Part shown: positions 43,063-51,700 of the stretch, one piece after another
How the letters are laid out: the number at the start of each line of letters is the position of its first letter
How positions within the stretch are numbered: position 1 is the first letter of the stretch
Assembly (NCBI GenBank): GCA_020633725.1
Contig: JACKDC010000002.1
Span: forward strand, 62,001 to 126,000
Length of the DNA: 64,000 bases
Direction: 5' to 3'
Source: Candidatus Latescibacterota bacterium
GTDB taxonomy: Bacteria > Krumholzibacteriota > Krumholzibacteriia > JACNKJ01
The notes under the pieces: generated by a model
Database searches by the model: none
What the model saw: the letters and a program-made list of their open reading frames with translations, nothing else
What the model was told of the DNA's origin: nothing
Made by a program: the position numbers and the translations under genes

Positions 43063-44283
43063 GTGGCCCGCAAGCGACGCAGCCGCAAGAGCTCCCGGCG
43101 TTGGTTCGCCCGGGCGTTCGTCCCCCTCAGCGCCATCGTGCTGCTGCTGGCGCTGGGGCTCGTCTTTCGCGAGCGGCTCGTGGACCTGTGGCTGACCACC
43201 ACGAGCCCCGGACAGCGGCTGCCCGATCGCGGACTCACGCCGGCCCAGCAGCTCGACGAAGCCGTGGTCCTCGGCGCGCGCGAGCTCGGCGTGCCCAATA
43301 CGCGCATCGGCCGCCGGGCGGGCGCGAAGCACATGCCGCACTTCGAATTCCGCTGTCCGGACCGCCTGCATCCCATCACGGCCAACCGCTGGCTGAGCCG
43401 CATCTTCCTGGACGCGGGCCTGGAGATCCTCGACTGCGCCGAGGACGGCCCGTCGGCCCGCCCCAAGCTCGAGTACGTCCTGGCCGCGGGGCCCCGCCGC
43501 GAGGCGCGGGCCACGCTGACCGTCTACCCGCCCATCGGCGACCCGCCGCTGCACGAGGCGCACCCGCGCCTGGCCATCCTCGTGGACGACCTCGGCCACA
43601 ACTACGGCCGCGTGGCGCGGGGCATCCTGGACCTGGGCGAGCCGATCACGGTGTCCGTCCTGCCGGGGCTCGGCAGCAGCCGCCGCCTGGAGCGGGAAGC
43701 CCGGCGGCGCGGGCACGCCGTCTTCCTGCACCTGCCCATGGAGCCCGAGGACTACCCGGCCGAGGACCCGGGACCCCTGGCGCTCTTCACGCGCATGGGG
43801 CCGGACTCGGTGGCCGATCTCCTGGCCACGATGGCGCGGAACTTCGATCACCTCGACGGCTTCAACAACCACATGGGCAGCAAGGCCAGCACGGACCCCA
43901 CGCTGGTGGGGGAGGTGCTCGACTGGGCCGACCGCGAGCAGCTTCTGGTGGTGGACTCCTACACGGCCTCCCGGAGCTGTATCTACACCCTGGCGCGGGA
44001 GCGGGAGGAGCCCGCCCTGCGGGTGGACCTCTTCCTCGACGGCGAGGAGGAGGACGAGGCCGGCATCATGGAGAACCTGGCCGAGGCGGCGGAAACCGCC
44101 CGTCGCCGGGGCTGGGCGCTGGTGATCTGTCATCCCCGCTCCGAGACCCTGGCCGCCCTGGAGGTCATGCTGCCCCGGCTGCGGGACAACGGCCTACGCT
44201 TCGTGACGGTGCCCCAGCTCTTCGCGAGCCTGGACGCCAGCGACCCGGCGCCCCCGCGCCCGCGGCGTACCGGCCCGCATTGA
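43063..44283 (+). CDS. Divergent polysaccharide deacetylase (YibQ family)
   Basis: 406 residues. An N-terminal membrane helix (AFVPLSAIVLLLALGLVF) anchors a periplasmic domain. The C-terminal half is the divergent polysaccharide deacetylase fold: LAILVDDLGHNYG, ITVSVLPGL, AVFLHLPMEPEDYP, FNNHMGSKAS and ALVICHPRSETL carry the conserved Asp and His residues. Partners and substrate are uncharacterised for YibQ. Start is GTG at 43063 with a weak ribosome site. A basic N-terminus (RKRRSRKSSRR) precedes the helix, consistent with a cytoplasmic N-terminus. Confidence 0.88.
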   Translation: MARKRRSRKSSRRWFARAFVPLSAIVLLLALGLVFRERLVDLWLTTTSPGQRLPDRGLTPAQQLDEAVVLGARELGVPNTRIGRRAGAKHMPHFEFRCPDRLHPITANRWLSRIFLDAGLEILDCAEDGPSARPKLEYVLAAGPRREARATLTVYPPIGDPPLHEAHPRLAILVDDLGHNYGRVARGILDLGEPITVSVLPGLGSSRRLEREARRRGHAVFLHLPMEPEDYPAEDPGPLALFTRMGPDSVADLLATMARNFDHLDGFNNHMGSKASTDPTLVGEVLDWADREQLLVVDSYTASRSCIYTLAREREEPALRVDLFLDGEEEDEAGIMENLAEAAETARRRGWALVICHPRSETLAALEVMLPRLRDNGLRFVTVPQLFASLDASDPAPPRPRRTGPH

Positions 44284-44308
44284 TTTCGGCGAGGGGGTCT
44301 GCTATCTT
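44280..44308 (+). promoter_or_regulatory. Promoter of the 44366 gene
   Basis: TTGATT, 17 bp, TATCTT. The -35 overlaps the stop codon of the preceding gene. The leader is about 50 nt, with AGGAG before the ATG. Confidence 0.6.
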
Positions 44309-44365
44309 TCTGCCCTTCCGGCAGTTGGGACAGCCCCACCGCTGCCTCGAACCCCCAGGAGCTCC

Positions 44366-45424
44366 ATGATTCGCCCGCGGACACTTCGGCAGACCTGCGC
44401 GCTCGCCCTGCTGCTGACCGGCATGGCGCAGAGCGTGGCGGCGCAACCTCCTCCCCGCCCCGTCGAAACCCCGGGCCAGGTGCAGCGAAGAGTCCTCACC
44501 CGCGAGGAGATGCTGCGCCCCGAGGACCAGCTCCAGGTCTTCCCCTACCAGCTCGTGAACTACACCAAGGCCGCCCACGACGGCCGCATCCAGAACGCCA
44601 CCGTGGTCGTGCTGGGCAAGGTGGAGTCCTACGAGGAGATCCAGGGGACCGACAAGAGCCGCAACTGGGCCGTCTGGCTTCGCGTCGAGAGCTTCCTGCG
44701 GACCGACCGCCCCGGGCAGGAGCAGAGCGATCGCATCTTCTTCCGCATGCTGCCCCTGACCAAGCCGTACCAGGACGTGAAGCCCGGCGACCGCTGCCTG
44801 GTGCTTCTCGACCGCGACCTGCGCTTCGACAACGCGCTCGTCCTGCCGACGGAGCTCTGCTACTACCCCGTCTCCGAAGACGGGGAGGTCACGAAGTTCT
44901 GGAAGGAGATGCCCACCGCCGAGGAGCCCACGCAGCGCACGCAGGCGCTGTCGGCGTTCCTGGAGGAGATCCGCGGCCTGCTGCGCGCGGTGAGCATCGA
45001 GGAGCAGGCCCGCCGGTCCGATCTGGTCATCACGGGCACCGTGACCGACAGCCACCAGGGCGACGATCAGGCCAGCGACTTCTACTACGTCCAGGTGAAG
45101 CCCGAGAAGGTGTTCAAGGGGCAGCCGGACGGGGAGACCATCACCTTCATCCAGCGGGGCAACCCCTACCGCTGGGCTGTCCAGGCCCTCAACCGCGCCG
45201 CCTTCAAGAAGGGCGATCGCGTGCTCTGCTTCGGGAACAAGGATCCAACATTCTCGAAGCCGGGGACCTGGAATCCCAAGGGCGAGGCGCTCTACGTCTT
45301 CCCCTACCAGAAGAACTCGTCGCTCTTCCTGGCCAGCAGCACGGCCTGGCGGCGCGGGTTCCAGCCCATCCCCCTCGAGCAGCTCTACGCGGATCTGGAG
45401 CGCTGGACCAAGGTCGCCCGCTAG
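44366..45424 (+). CDS. Secreted protein of unknown function with a duplicated beta domain
   Basis: 352 residues with a signal peptide (TCALALLLTGMAQSVAAQ). Two similar segments, about 75-165 and 215-305, each run: expression of a strand (VVVLGKVES / LVITGTVTD), a strand with aromatic ends (WAVWLRVESFLRTDRPG / YYVQVKPEKVFKGQPDG), then RIFFRM / TITFIQRG and a loop before VKPGDRCLVLLD / FKKGDRVLCFGN. This looks like an internal duplication of a small OB-like fold. I recognise no family. Followed after 90 nt by secD. Confidence 0.65.
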   Translation: MIRPRTLRQTCALALLLTGMAQSVAAQPPPRPVETPGQVQRRVLTREEMLRPEDQLQVFPYQLVNYTKAAHDGRIQNATVVVLGKVESYEEIQGTDKSRNWAVWLRVESFLRTDRPGQEQSDRIFFRMLPLTKPYQDVKPGDRCLVLLDRDLRFDNALVLPTELCYYPVSEDGEVTKFWKEMPTAEEPTQRTQALSAFLEEIRGLLRAVSIEEQARRSDLVITGTVTDSHQGDDQASDFYYVQVKPEKVFKGQPDGETITFIQRGNPYRWAVQALNRAAFKKGDRVLCFGNKDPTFSKPGTWNPKGEALYVFPYQKNSSLFLASSTAWRRGFQPIPLEQLYADLERWTKVAR

Positions 45425-45513
45425 GCGGCCCGCTCCGGATCCCGCGAGCGCTCACGCGCTCACCCAACGAATCCCCAACCCTGAGGAGGGCGCGCCCCTC
45501 CCGGAGGTGAGGC

Positions 45514-47202
45514 ATGTCCCGCAATCAGAAGATCAAGTTCTACAGCATGTTCGTCGTGCTGGCGTTGAGCTTGTGGCTGCTGTATCCCAGCTTCAAGTAC
45601 TTCAGCATGAGCGACGACGCCCTCGACGCCCTGCGCCACGACAACCCCAAGAAGTTCAACAGCCTGCTCGACAAGTCGCTGAGCCTGGGCCTCGACCTGC
45701 AGGGCGGCACCTATCTCGTGCTCGACGTCGACCTCGAGGGCGTTCCCGACGACAAGCACGCCGACACGGTGAACCAGGCCATCAAGGTGATCCGCAACCG
45801 CGTGGACCAGTTCGGCGTGTCCGAGCCGTCCATCACCAAGGAAGGCGACAGCCGCATCGTGGTGCAGCTGCCCGGCCTGCCGGACGTGGAGCGCGCCACG
45901 CGGCTCATCAACACCACCGCGCTGCTCGAGATGAAGCTGGTGGCCCAGCAGGGCGAGCTGTTCTCGACCCTGCAGAAGATCGACCAGGTGATCCAGGTAC
46001 AGGCGTCGATGCCGGGCGCCATGGGCGACGAGAAGTCCGCGGGCGACATGGCCGCCGCGGACTCCAGCGCGGCCGCGGGCGACAGCACCATCGACTTCCT
46101 GGCCGGCGGCGCCAACGGCGCCGAGGAGAGCCCCGGCGAGGAGCCCTCGGGTCTGCTGTCGCTGATGCGCGGCTACCAGGGCGGCGGCATCTTCATCTAC
46201 AAGGACGACATGCAGCGGGTGAAGGACTACCTCGCCGAGCCCGCCGTGCAGGCGGCGATCCCGCAGGGCTACGAGTTCCTGTGGGGGGCGAAGGACGTCA
46301 CCGACGCCAGCGGCCGCAAGGCGCGCCTGCTCTACTACCTCAGCTCGAAGGTGGAGCTGGACGGCAAGCGGCTCACCGGCGCGACCCCCGAGCCCGACAA
46401 CGACCGCCCCGGCTTCTACCGCGTGGCCTTCACGCTGGACCGCGCCGGCGCCAACGAGTTCGCGCGCGTCACCGAGCGCAACGTGGGCCGCCAGCTGGCG
46501 ACGATCCTCGACAGCCAGGTCTTCCTGGCGCCCGAGATCGAGAGCCGCATCGGCGCCGGCTCGGGCGTGATCACGGGCCGCTTCAGCGCCGAGGACGCCA
46601 CGGACAACGCCATCCTCCTGCGCGCGGGCGCCCTGCCGGCGACCATGCACATCGAGGAGGAGCGCTCGGTGGGCCCGAGCCTGGGGCACGACTCCATCAC
46701 CCAGGGCTTCCGGGCGGGCATCATCGGCTTCCTCGCCGTGATCCTGTTCATGGTGCTGTACTACCGGGGCAGCGGGCTCATCGCGACGGCGGCGCTCCTG
46801 CTGAACCTCTTCATCATGATGGCCGCCATGGCCTACCTGCACGCCACGCTCACGCTGCCGGGCATCGCGGGCATCATCCTCACCATCGGCATGGCGGTGG
46901 ACGCGAACGTGCTCATCTACGAGCGCATCCGCGAGGAGCTGCGCGCGGGCGGCCGCGAGGGCAAGGTGCGGCGGGCCATCCAGGCCGGCTATGACCGGGC
47001 CTTCTCCACGATCTTCGACGCCAACCTGACCACCCTGATCACGGCCGTCGTGCTCTACATCTTCGGCACCGGCCCGATCAAGGGCTTCGCGGTGACCCTG
47101 TCCCTGGGCATCATCGCGAGCATGTACACGGCCCTCGTCGTGAGTCGCGCGATCTTCGACGCGATCATCATGCGGCGTCACATCGAAACCCTGAGCATCT
47201 AG
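45514..47202 (+). CDS. secD: Protein translocase subunit SecD
   Basis: 562 residues. SecD and SecF use the proton gradient to help Sec-dependent export. First membrane helix (MFVVLALSLWLLYPSF), P1 domain with LDLQGGTYLVLDVD and AIKVIRNRVDQFGVSEPSI, an acidic/Ala-rich insertion at about 165-215, then five helices with the conserved AGIAGIILTIGMAVDANVLI and DANLTTLITA. GGAGGTGAGGC precedes the ATG. A near-palindrome (GGAGGGCGCGCCCCTCC) sits just upstream of the ribosome site. secF follows after 24 nt. Confidence 0.97.
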   Translation: MSRNQKIKFYSMFVVLALSLWLLYPSFKYFSMSDDALDALRHDNPKKFNSLLDKSLSLGLDLQGGTYLVLDVDLEGVPDDKHADTVNQAIKVIRNRVDQFGVSEPSITKEGDSRIVVQLPGLPDVERATRLINTTALLEMKLVAQQGELFSTLQKIDQVIQVQASMPGAMGDEKSAGDMAAADSSAAAGDSTIDFLAGGANGAEESPGEEPSGLLSLMRGYQGGGIFIYKDDMQRVKDYLAEPAVQAAIPQGYEFLWGAKDVTDASGRKARLLYYLSSKVELDGKRLTGATPEPDNDRPGFYRVAFTLDRAGANEFARVTERNVGRQLATILDSQVFLAPEIESRIGAGSGVITGRFSAEDATDNAILLRAGALPATMHIEEERSVGPSLGHDSITQGFRAGIIGFLAVILFMVLYYRGSGLIATAALLLNLFIMMAAMAYLHATLTLPGIAGIILTIGMAVDANVLIYERIREELRAGGREGKVRRAIQAGYDRAFSTIFDANLTTLITAVVLYIFGTGPIKGFAVTLSLGIIASMYTALVVSRAIFDAIIMRRHIETLSI

Positions 47203-47226
47203 GCGACGGAAAGGCAAGGAACTGAC

Positions 47227-48177
47227 ATGCTACACATGTTCCAAGACGCGAACTATCGCATCATCCCGCACCGTCGGCTGATGATGGGACTCTCGCTGCT
47301 GGTGATCCTGATCGGCGTCGCCAGCCTCGTGATCAAGGGCGGTCCCAACTACGGGATCGACTTCAAGGGCGGCTACAAGTTCATCATCCAGTTCACCAAC
47401 GAGGTGCACCTGGGCGACGTGCGGCAGGCCGTGAACGACATGGGCTTCAGCGGCGGCCAGGTCTCCGACTTCGGCCGTCCCGACGAGGTGCTCGTGGTGC
47501 TGCCGGTGGCCGACGCGATGACCGGCGTCTCCGACGACGCCACGGGCGACGCCATCCAGAGCAAGCTCGCCGAGGGCATCCGCGGCGCGTTCGCGGACAA
47601 CCCGGTGGTCGAGATCAGCCAGGAGAAGGTGGGTCCCAAGATCGGCAACGAGCTGCGGCGGCAGGCCCTGTGGGCCATCCTCTACTCGCTGCTGGGGATC
47701 ATCGTCTACATCACCTGGCGCTTCGAGTTCAAGTTCTCCATCGCGGCCATCATGGCTCTGGTGCACGACGTGGTGATCACGCTGGGCTTCTTCAGCCTGC
47801 TGAACAAGGAGATCAACCTGACGATCCTGGGCGCCCTGCTCACCATCGTCGGTTACTCCCTGAACGACACCATCGTGGTCTTCGACCGCATCCGCGAGAA
47901 TCTCAAGGCGCGGCGGCGGGACGACGTCTACGACGAGGTGATCAACACGAGCATCAACCAGACGCTGAGCCGCACCATCATCACCAGCGGCACCACCCTG
48001 ATCGTGGTGCTCTTCCTGTTCATCTTCGGCGGCGCCGTGATCCACGACTTCGCCTTCGCCCTGCTGGTGGGCATCATCGTGGGTACCTACAGCTCCATCT
48101 TCATCGCGAGCCCGATCCTGGTGGAGTGGCACGCCTCCGATCGCAAGCGGCGCGCGCGCAAGCTCGCCGCGGCCTGA
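47227..48177 (+). CDS. secF: Protein translocase subunit SecF
   Basis: 316 residues, six membrane helices. Family motifs NYGIDFKGGYKF, VGPKIGNELRRQA, ALVHDVVITLGFFSL and LTIVGYSLNDTIVVFDRIREN are present, followed by TSINQTLSRTIITSGTTLI. Forms the SecDF complex with the preceding gene product. An intrinsic terminator closes the unit 26 nt after the stop. Confidence 0.97.
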   Translation: MLHMFQDANYRIIPHRRLMMGLSLLVILIGVASLVIKGGPNYGIDFKGGYKFIIQFTNEVHLGDVRQAVNDMGFSGGQVSDFGRPDEVLVVLPVADAMTGVSDDATGDAIQSKLAEGIRGAFADNPVVEISQEKVGPKIGNELRRQALWAILYSLLGIIVYITWRFEFKFSIAAIMALVHDVVITLGFFSLLNKEINLTILGALLTIVGYSLNDTIVVFDRIRENLKARRRDDVYDEVINTSINQTLSRTIITSGTTLIVVLFLFIFGGAVIHDFAFALLVGIIVGTYSSIFIASPILVEWHASDRKRRARKLAAA

Positions 48178-48202
48178 CGCCGCGCGCAGCCTACGAACCC
48201 CA

Positions 48203-48229
48203 GGGGGCGCCACACGGCGCCCCCTTTTT
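48203..48229 (+). terminator. Intrinsic terminator of secDF
   Basis: GGGGGCGCC-ACAC-GGCGCCCCC followed by TTTTT: a perfect 9-bp stem, tetraloop and T-run. Confidence 0.92.
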
Positions 48230-48254
48230 GCTGGCGCGCACCTGACGGCCTCCT

Positions 48255-48260
48255 TAGGAT
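48255..48260 (+). promoter_or_regulatory. -10 box of the 48267 gene, leaderless arrangement
   Basis: TAGGAT with the ATG exactly 6 nt later (CGCGCC between). There is no clear -35 at 17 bp (TGGCGC), and no Shine-Dalgarno sequence. Confidence 0.4.
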
Positions 48261-48266
48261 CGCGCC

Positions 48267-48752
48267 ATGCGCCTCCGTCCCTGGCTTTTCGCGTTCGCCG
48301 CCGCGCTGCCGCTCTGGTTCGCCGCCCCGGCCGCGGCGCAGTCGCCGCGCGCCGAGCTCTGGCGCCGCAGCCTGGAGGACGTCCCCGGCCTCCCACCGCG
48401 CATCGAGGCCCTGGCCGTCGCGCTGGCCGCCGGCGACGTCGGCCAGGTGGCGGCGCAGTTCGCCGCCGGACGCGTTCGCCTCCAGGTCCCCGCGCAGGAT
48501 CTGCCCACCACCCGCTGCGGCCACTCCCAGGCCCGCGTCCTGCTGCGCGACTACTTCGCCGCGCTCCCCGCGTCGGGCGGCGAGCTGCGCATCGGGCCGG
48601 CGCGGCTGTCGCCCGACGCTGCGCGCGCCCAGGTGGCCTTCGATCAGATGGACGTGCCCGTGGCCCCCGGCCTGCCCGCGCGACGCCGCTTCGTCGCGGT
48701 CTATCGCCTGGAGGCGGGCGACTGGCGACTGGAGGGGCTGCGTTGTCCCTGA
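48267..48752 (+). CDS. Exported NTF2-like (DUF4783-type) small protein
   Basis: 161 residues with a signal peptide (RPWLFAFAAALPLWFAAPAAAQ). The mature part has IEALAVALAAGDVGQVAAQF, a strand (RVRLQVPA), SQARVLLRDYF and the end RRFVAVYRLEAGDWRLEGLR, the helix-strand order of NTF2-like DUF4783 proteins known mainly in Bacteroidetes. The function is unknown. It overlaps the kinase gene by 10 bp, so the two are translationally linked and may form a sensory pair. Confidence 0.72.
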   Translation: MRLRPWLFAFAAALPLWFAAPAAAQSPRAELWRRSLEDVPGLPPRIEALAVALAAGDVGQVAAQFAAGRVRLQVPAQDLPTTRCGHSQARVLLRDYFAALPASGGELRIGPARLSPDAARAQVAFDQMDVPVAPGLPARRRFVAVYRLEAGDWRLEGLRCP

Positions 48753-51700
48753 GCGCGCCCAGACAGCGCCTGCCGCTCTGGCCTGTCCTGCTGCTGCTGC
48801 TCGCGGCGTCGGCCGCGCGCGCGCAAGCGCCCGCGACCGGCGACGACGTCCGCGACTGGGCGACGGCCGGCGAGGCCGCGCTCGCCGACGGCGGCGCGCA
48901 GCTCCGCGCCCGCGTGGATTCGGCGCTGACCGCGCTCGACGCGCGCGCCGACGCCCTCGTCCAGGCCGCCGGCGACAGCCTGACGCGCGACGGCGCGTCC
49001 TTCGCCTTCCTCGAGCGGACGATCGGCGCCCGGCCCCAGCTGCTCGACCTGCCCCTCGGCGCGCAGCTCCTCGACGGCGACGAGCCCCTGGCCTGGGTGG
49101 GCCGGCCCGTGCCGCTGGACGAGCAGGCGCCTCCCGCGGGCAGGGCCGGCCTGGCGTTGCGCAGCTTCGGCGTCTACCGCTTCCTCAGCCTGCGACGTCC
49201 CCTGGGCGGCTCCGGCCTGGACCTGCTCCTGGATCTGCCGCTGGCCGAGCGCTTGCCCGGCGCGCACGGCGGACTGCCCGTGCTGCTCGCGCCGCCGCCG
49301 GGGCTCGCGCTGGAACTGCTGCCGACGCTGGCCGCGAGCGCGGCCGACAGCGCGTCGGCCGGCCCGGTCTGGCGCGACGAGCAGCCCGTCCGCGGCACCA
49401 CGCTGCTGGGCCTCTCGCGCAGCTGGGTGCTGGCGCAGGGCGGGCGCGCCCTGCTCGAGCTGCGTCTCCAGGGGCCGAGCGCCCAGGACTTCGAGCGCGT
49501 CCGCGACGCCGCGCGCCGCCGCTGGCTGGGCGCGGGGGCGGCGCTACTCGTCCTCGTCGGCGGTCTCTGGCTGCGGGCGCGCCTGCGCCGCGGCCGCCCG
49601 GAGGGGTTGCCGCTGGTCGCGCGGGCGCTCGTCATCGGGGGCTGGGCCCTGCTGCTGCGCCTGGCCCTGCGCTGGGGCGGCCTGCCCGGCAGCCTGCTGG
49701 ACGGCGAGTTCTGGAGTCCGCGCGACTTCGCGCTGGACGTCCCGGGCCGCCTCCTCGACAGCCCCGGCGAGTTCCTGCTCAGCGCCCTGGCCGCGCTGGG
49801 CGTGCTGCTCCTGGTGCTGCGGCCCTACCTGCATCCCGAGGACGAGCGCGCCGACGACGAACCCGCCGCCCCGGCCCACTCCGCGAGCCCGCTGCTGGGC
49901 CTCTTCGCCATGCTGGCGCCGCTGGCCGCCGTGCTGGTGACGGGGGCCTTCGCGCGGCTGGTCTACGCGAACAGCACCGGGTCGCTGCTCGGCGCCACCG
50001 GCCTCGACCGCCCCGCCGTGCTGGGCTTCGACCTCGCCCTCTTCTTCGCCGCGATCTTCCTGCTCAGCCTGCTGCTGGTGCCGGCCAACTTCGCCTGGCG
50101 ACGTCTCGCCCTCGGCCGGGCCGCGCGTCTCGTCGCCAGCCTGCCGCTGCTCGCCCTCGCCGCCTGGCTCGGCGGCCTCGAGACGGCCCTCGCCCTCCTG
50201 CTGCTCTTCCCCGTCGCCTGGGGCTTCCGCCGCGCCGCCGCGCGCCTGACCGGCCTGCTCTTCCACGTGGTCTTCGTCATCCTCGCCGTCACGCTGATCG
50301 TGGACGGCGCCCGCGAACACGCCCGCCGCGACCTGCGCGCCGACCTCGCGCCGGCGGCGGCCGAGGCGACGGGCGTCAGCTTCTGGCAGCCCCAGCAGGT
50401 CGAGGAGACCCTGCTCACCCTGGGACGCGAACCGGCGCTGCGGCGCGACCTGGCCCTGGCCGAGGGCAGCGGCGCCTGGCTGGCGCTGGCCGCGTGGCAG
50501 AGCGCGGGCCTCGACGCGCTGGGCGAGCGGGGCGCCCTCGAGCTCTTCGACGCTCGCGGCCGGCTGCGCGGCCGCTATCAGCAGGGCGTCGAGCTGCCTC
50601 TGCCCGTGGGGCGCGCCGCCATGGCGCCGGATCGCTCGGACCTGTCGGTGGCGGTGCAGAGCGCGGCGGCCGAGGCGGGTCCGGACTCCCTGCCGCTGGT
50701 CAGCGGCGAGGTGGCGCTGAGCAACGGCCCGGGCCATCCCCTGGGCACGCTCGTGCTTCGCCTTCGCGCCGAGCGCGCGCCGCCCAGCTTTCCCGCCACG
50801 GCCACGCTGCCGCAGCGCCTGCTCGCCGCGAGCCTGCGCCTCTTCCTCTACCTCGCGGCGCTGTTCGTCCTGCTGCTGCTGGACCTGCTCTTCTCGCGCG
50901 TGGAGCTCGTGCGGCGCACGCTGCCGCCCCTGGTGGGGCCGCGGGGTCTGGGCTTCCAGCACCGTCTCCTGGGCGCCTTCCTGCTGGTGGCGCTGCTGCC
51001 GGTGGTGCTCACGGGTCTCATCGCCGGGCGGCAGATCCGCGCGCAGCAGGACGCGGCCAGCCTCCGCGCCAGCCTCGAGCGCGTCCGCGCCGCGCGCCGC
51101 TCGCTGGAGAACCGCGTCCGCCAGGACGCCCGCGACCTCGCGGCCAGCGAGTACGTCCGCAACTTCGTGGTGCCCGACTTCCCGCCCACGGTGCGCGACA
51201 TCGGCAGCCTCGAGCACAACCGCATCATGATCTTCGACGGCGACGGCGCCCTGCTGCTCGACGAGAGCCTGCGCAACTGGTCGCCCGCCCAGAGCGACTC
51301 CTTCCTGGCCGTGCTGCCGCCGGGGCGCGTGGTCTACGAGCGCGAGGGGCGCCGCGTGCACGCGGGGCTGCTGCTGCCCATGGAGCTCTGGCATCGAGAG
51401 CGGCGGGTGTCCTTCTCCGTCTACTATCGGCTGGCCCTGGACGGCGGGCTGCTCGACGACCTCGGCGAGGTGGTGGGCGGCGAGCTCAACCTCTACGCCG
51501 CGGGCGCGCTGCTGCACAGCGGACGTCCCGCGCTCTTCGGCCTCGGCTACCAGTCGCCGATGCTGGACCCGAGCACCGTCGCGGCCATGGCCGCCGGGGC
51601 GGATCAGCACCAGGACCTCGACCGCGCCGCCGACCTCCGCTTCGGCCGCGCCACGCTGCCGCTGGACGATGCGCTCGGCAATCCCGTCGCGCTGCTCTCG

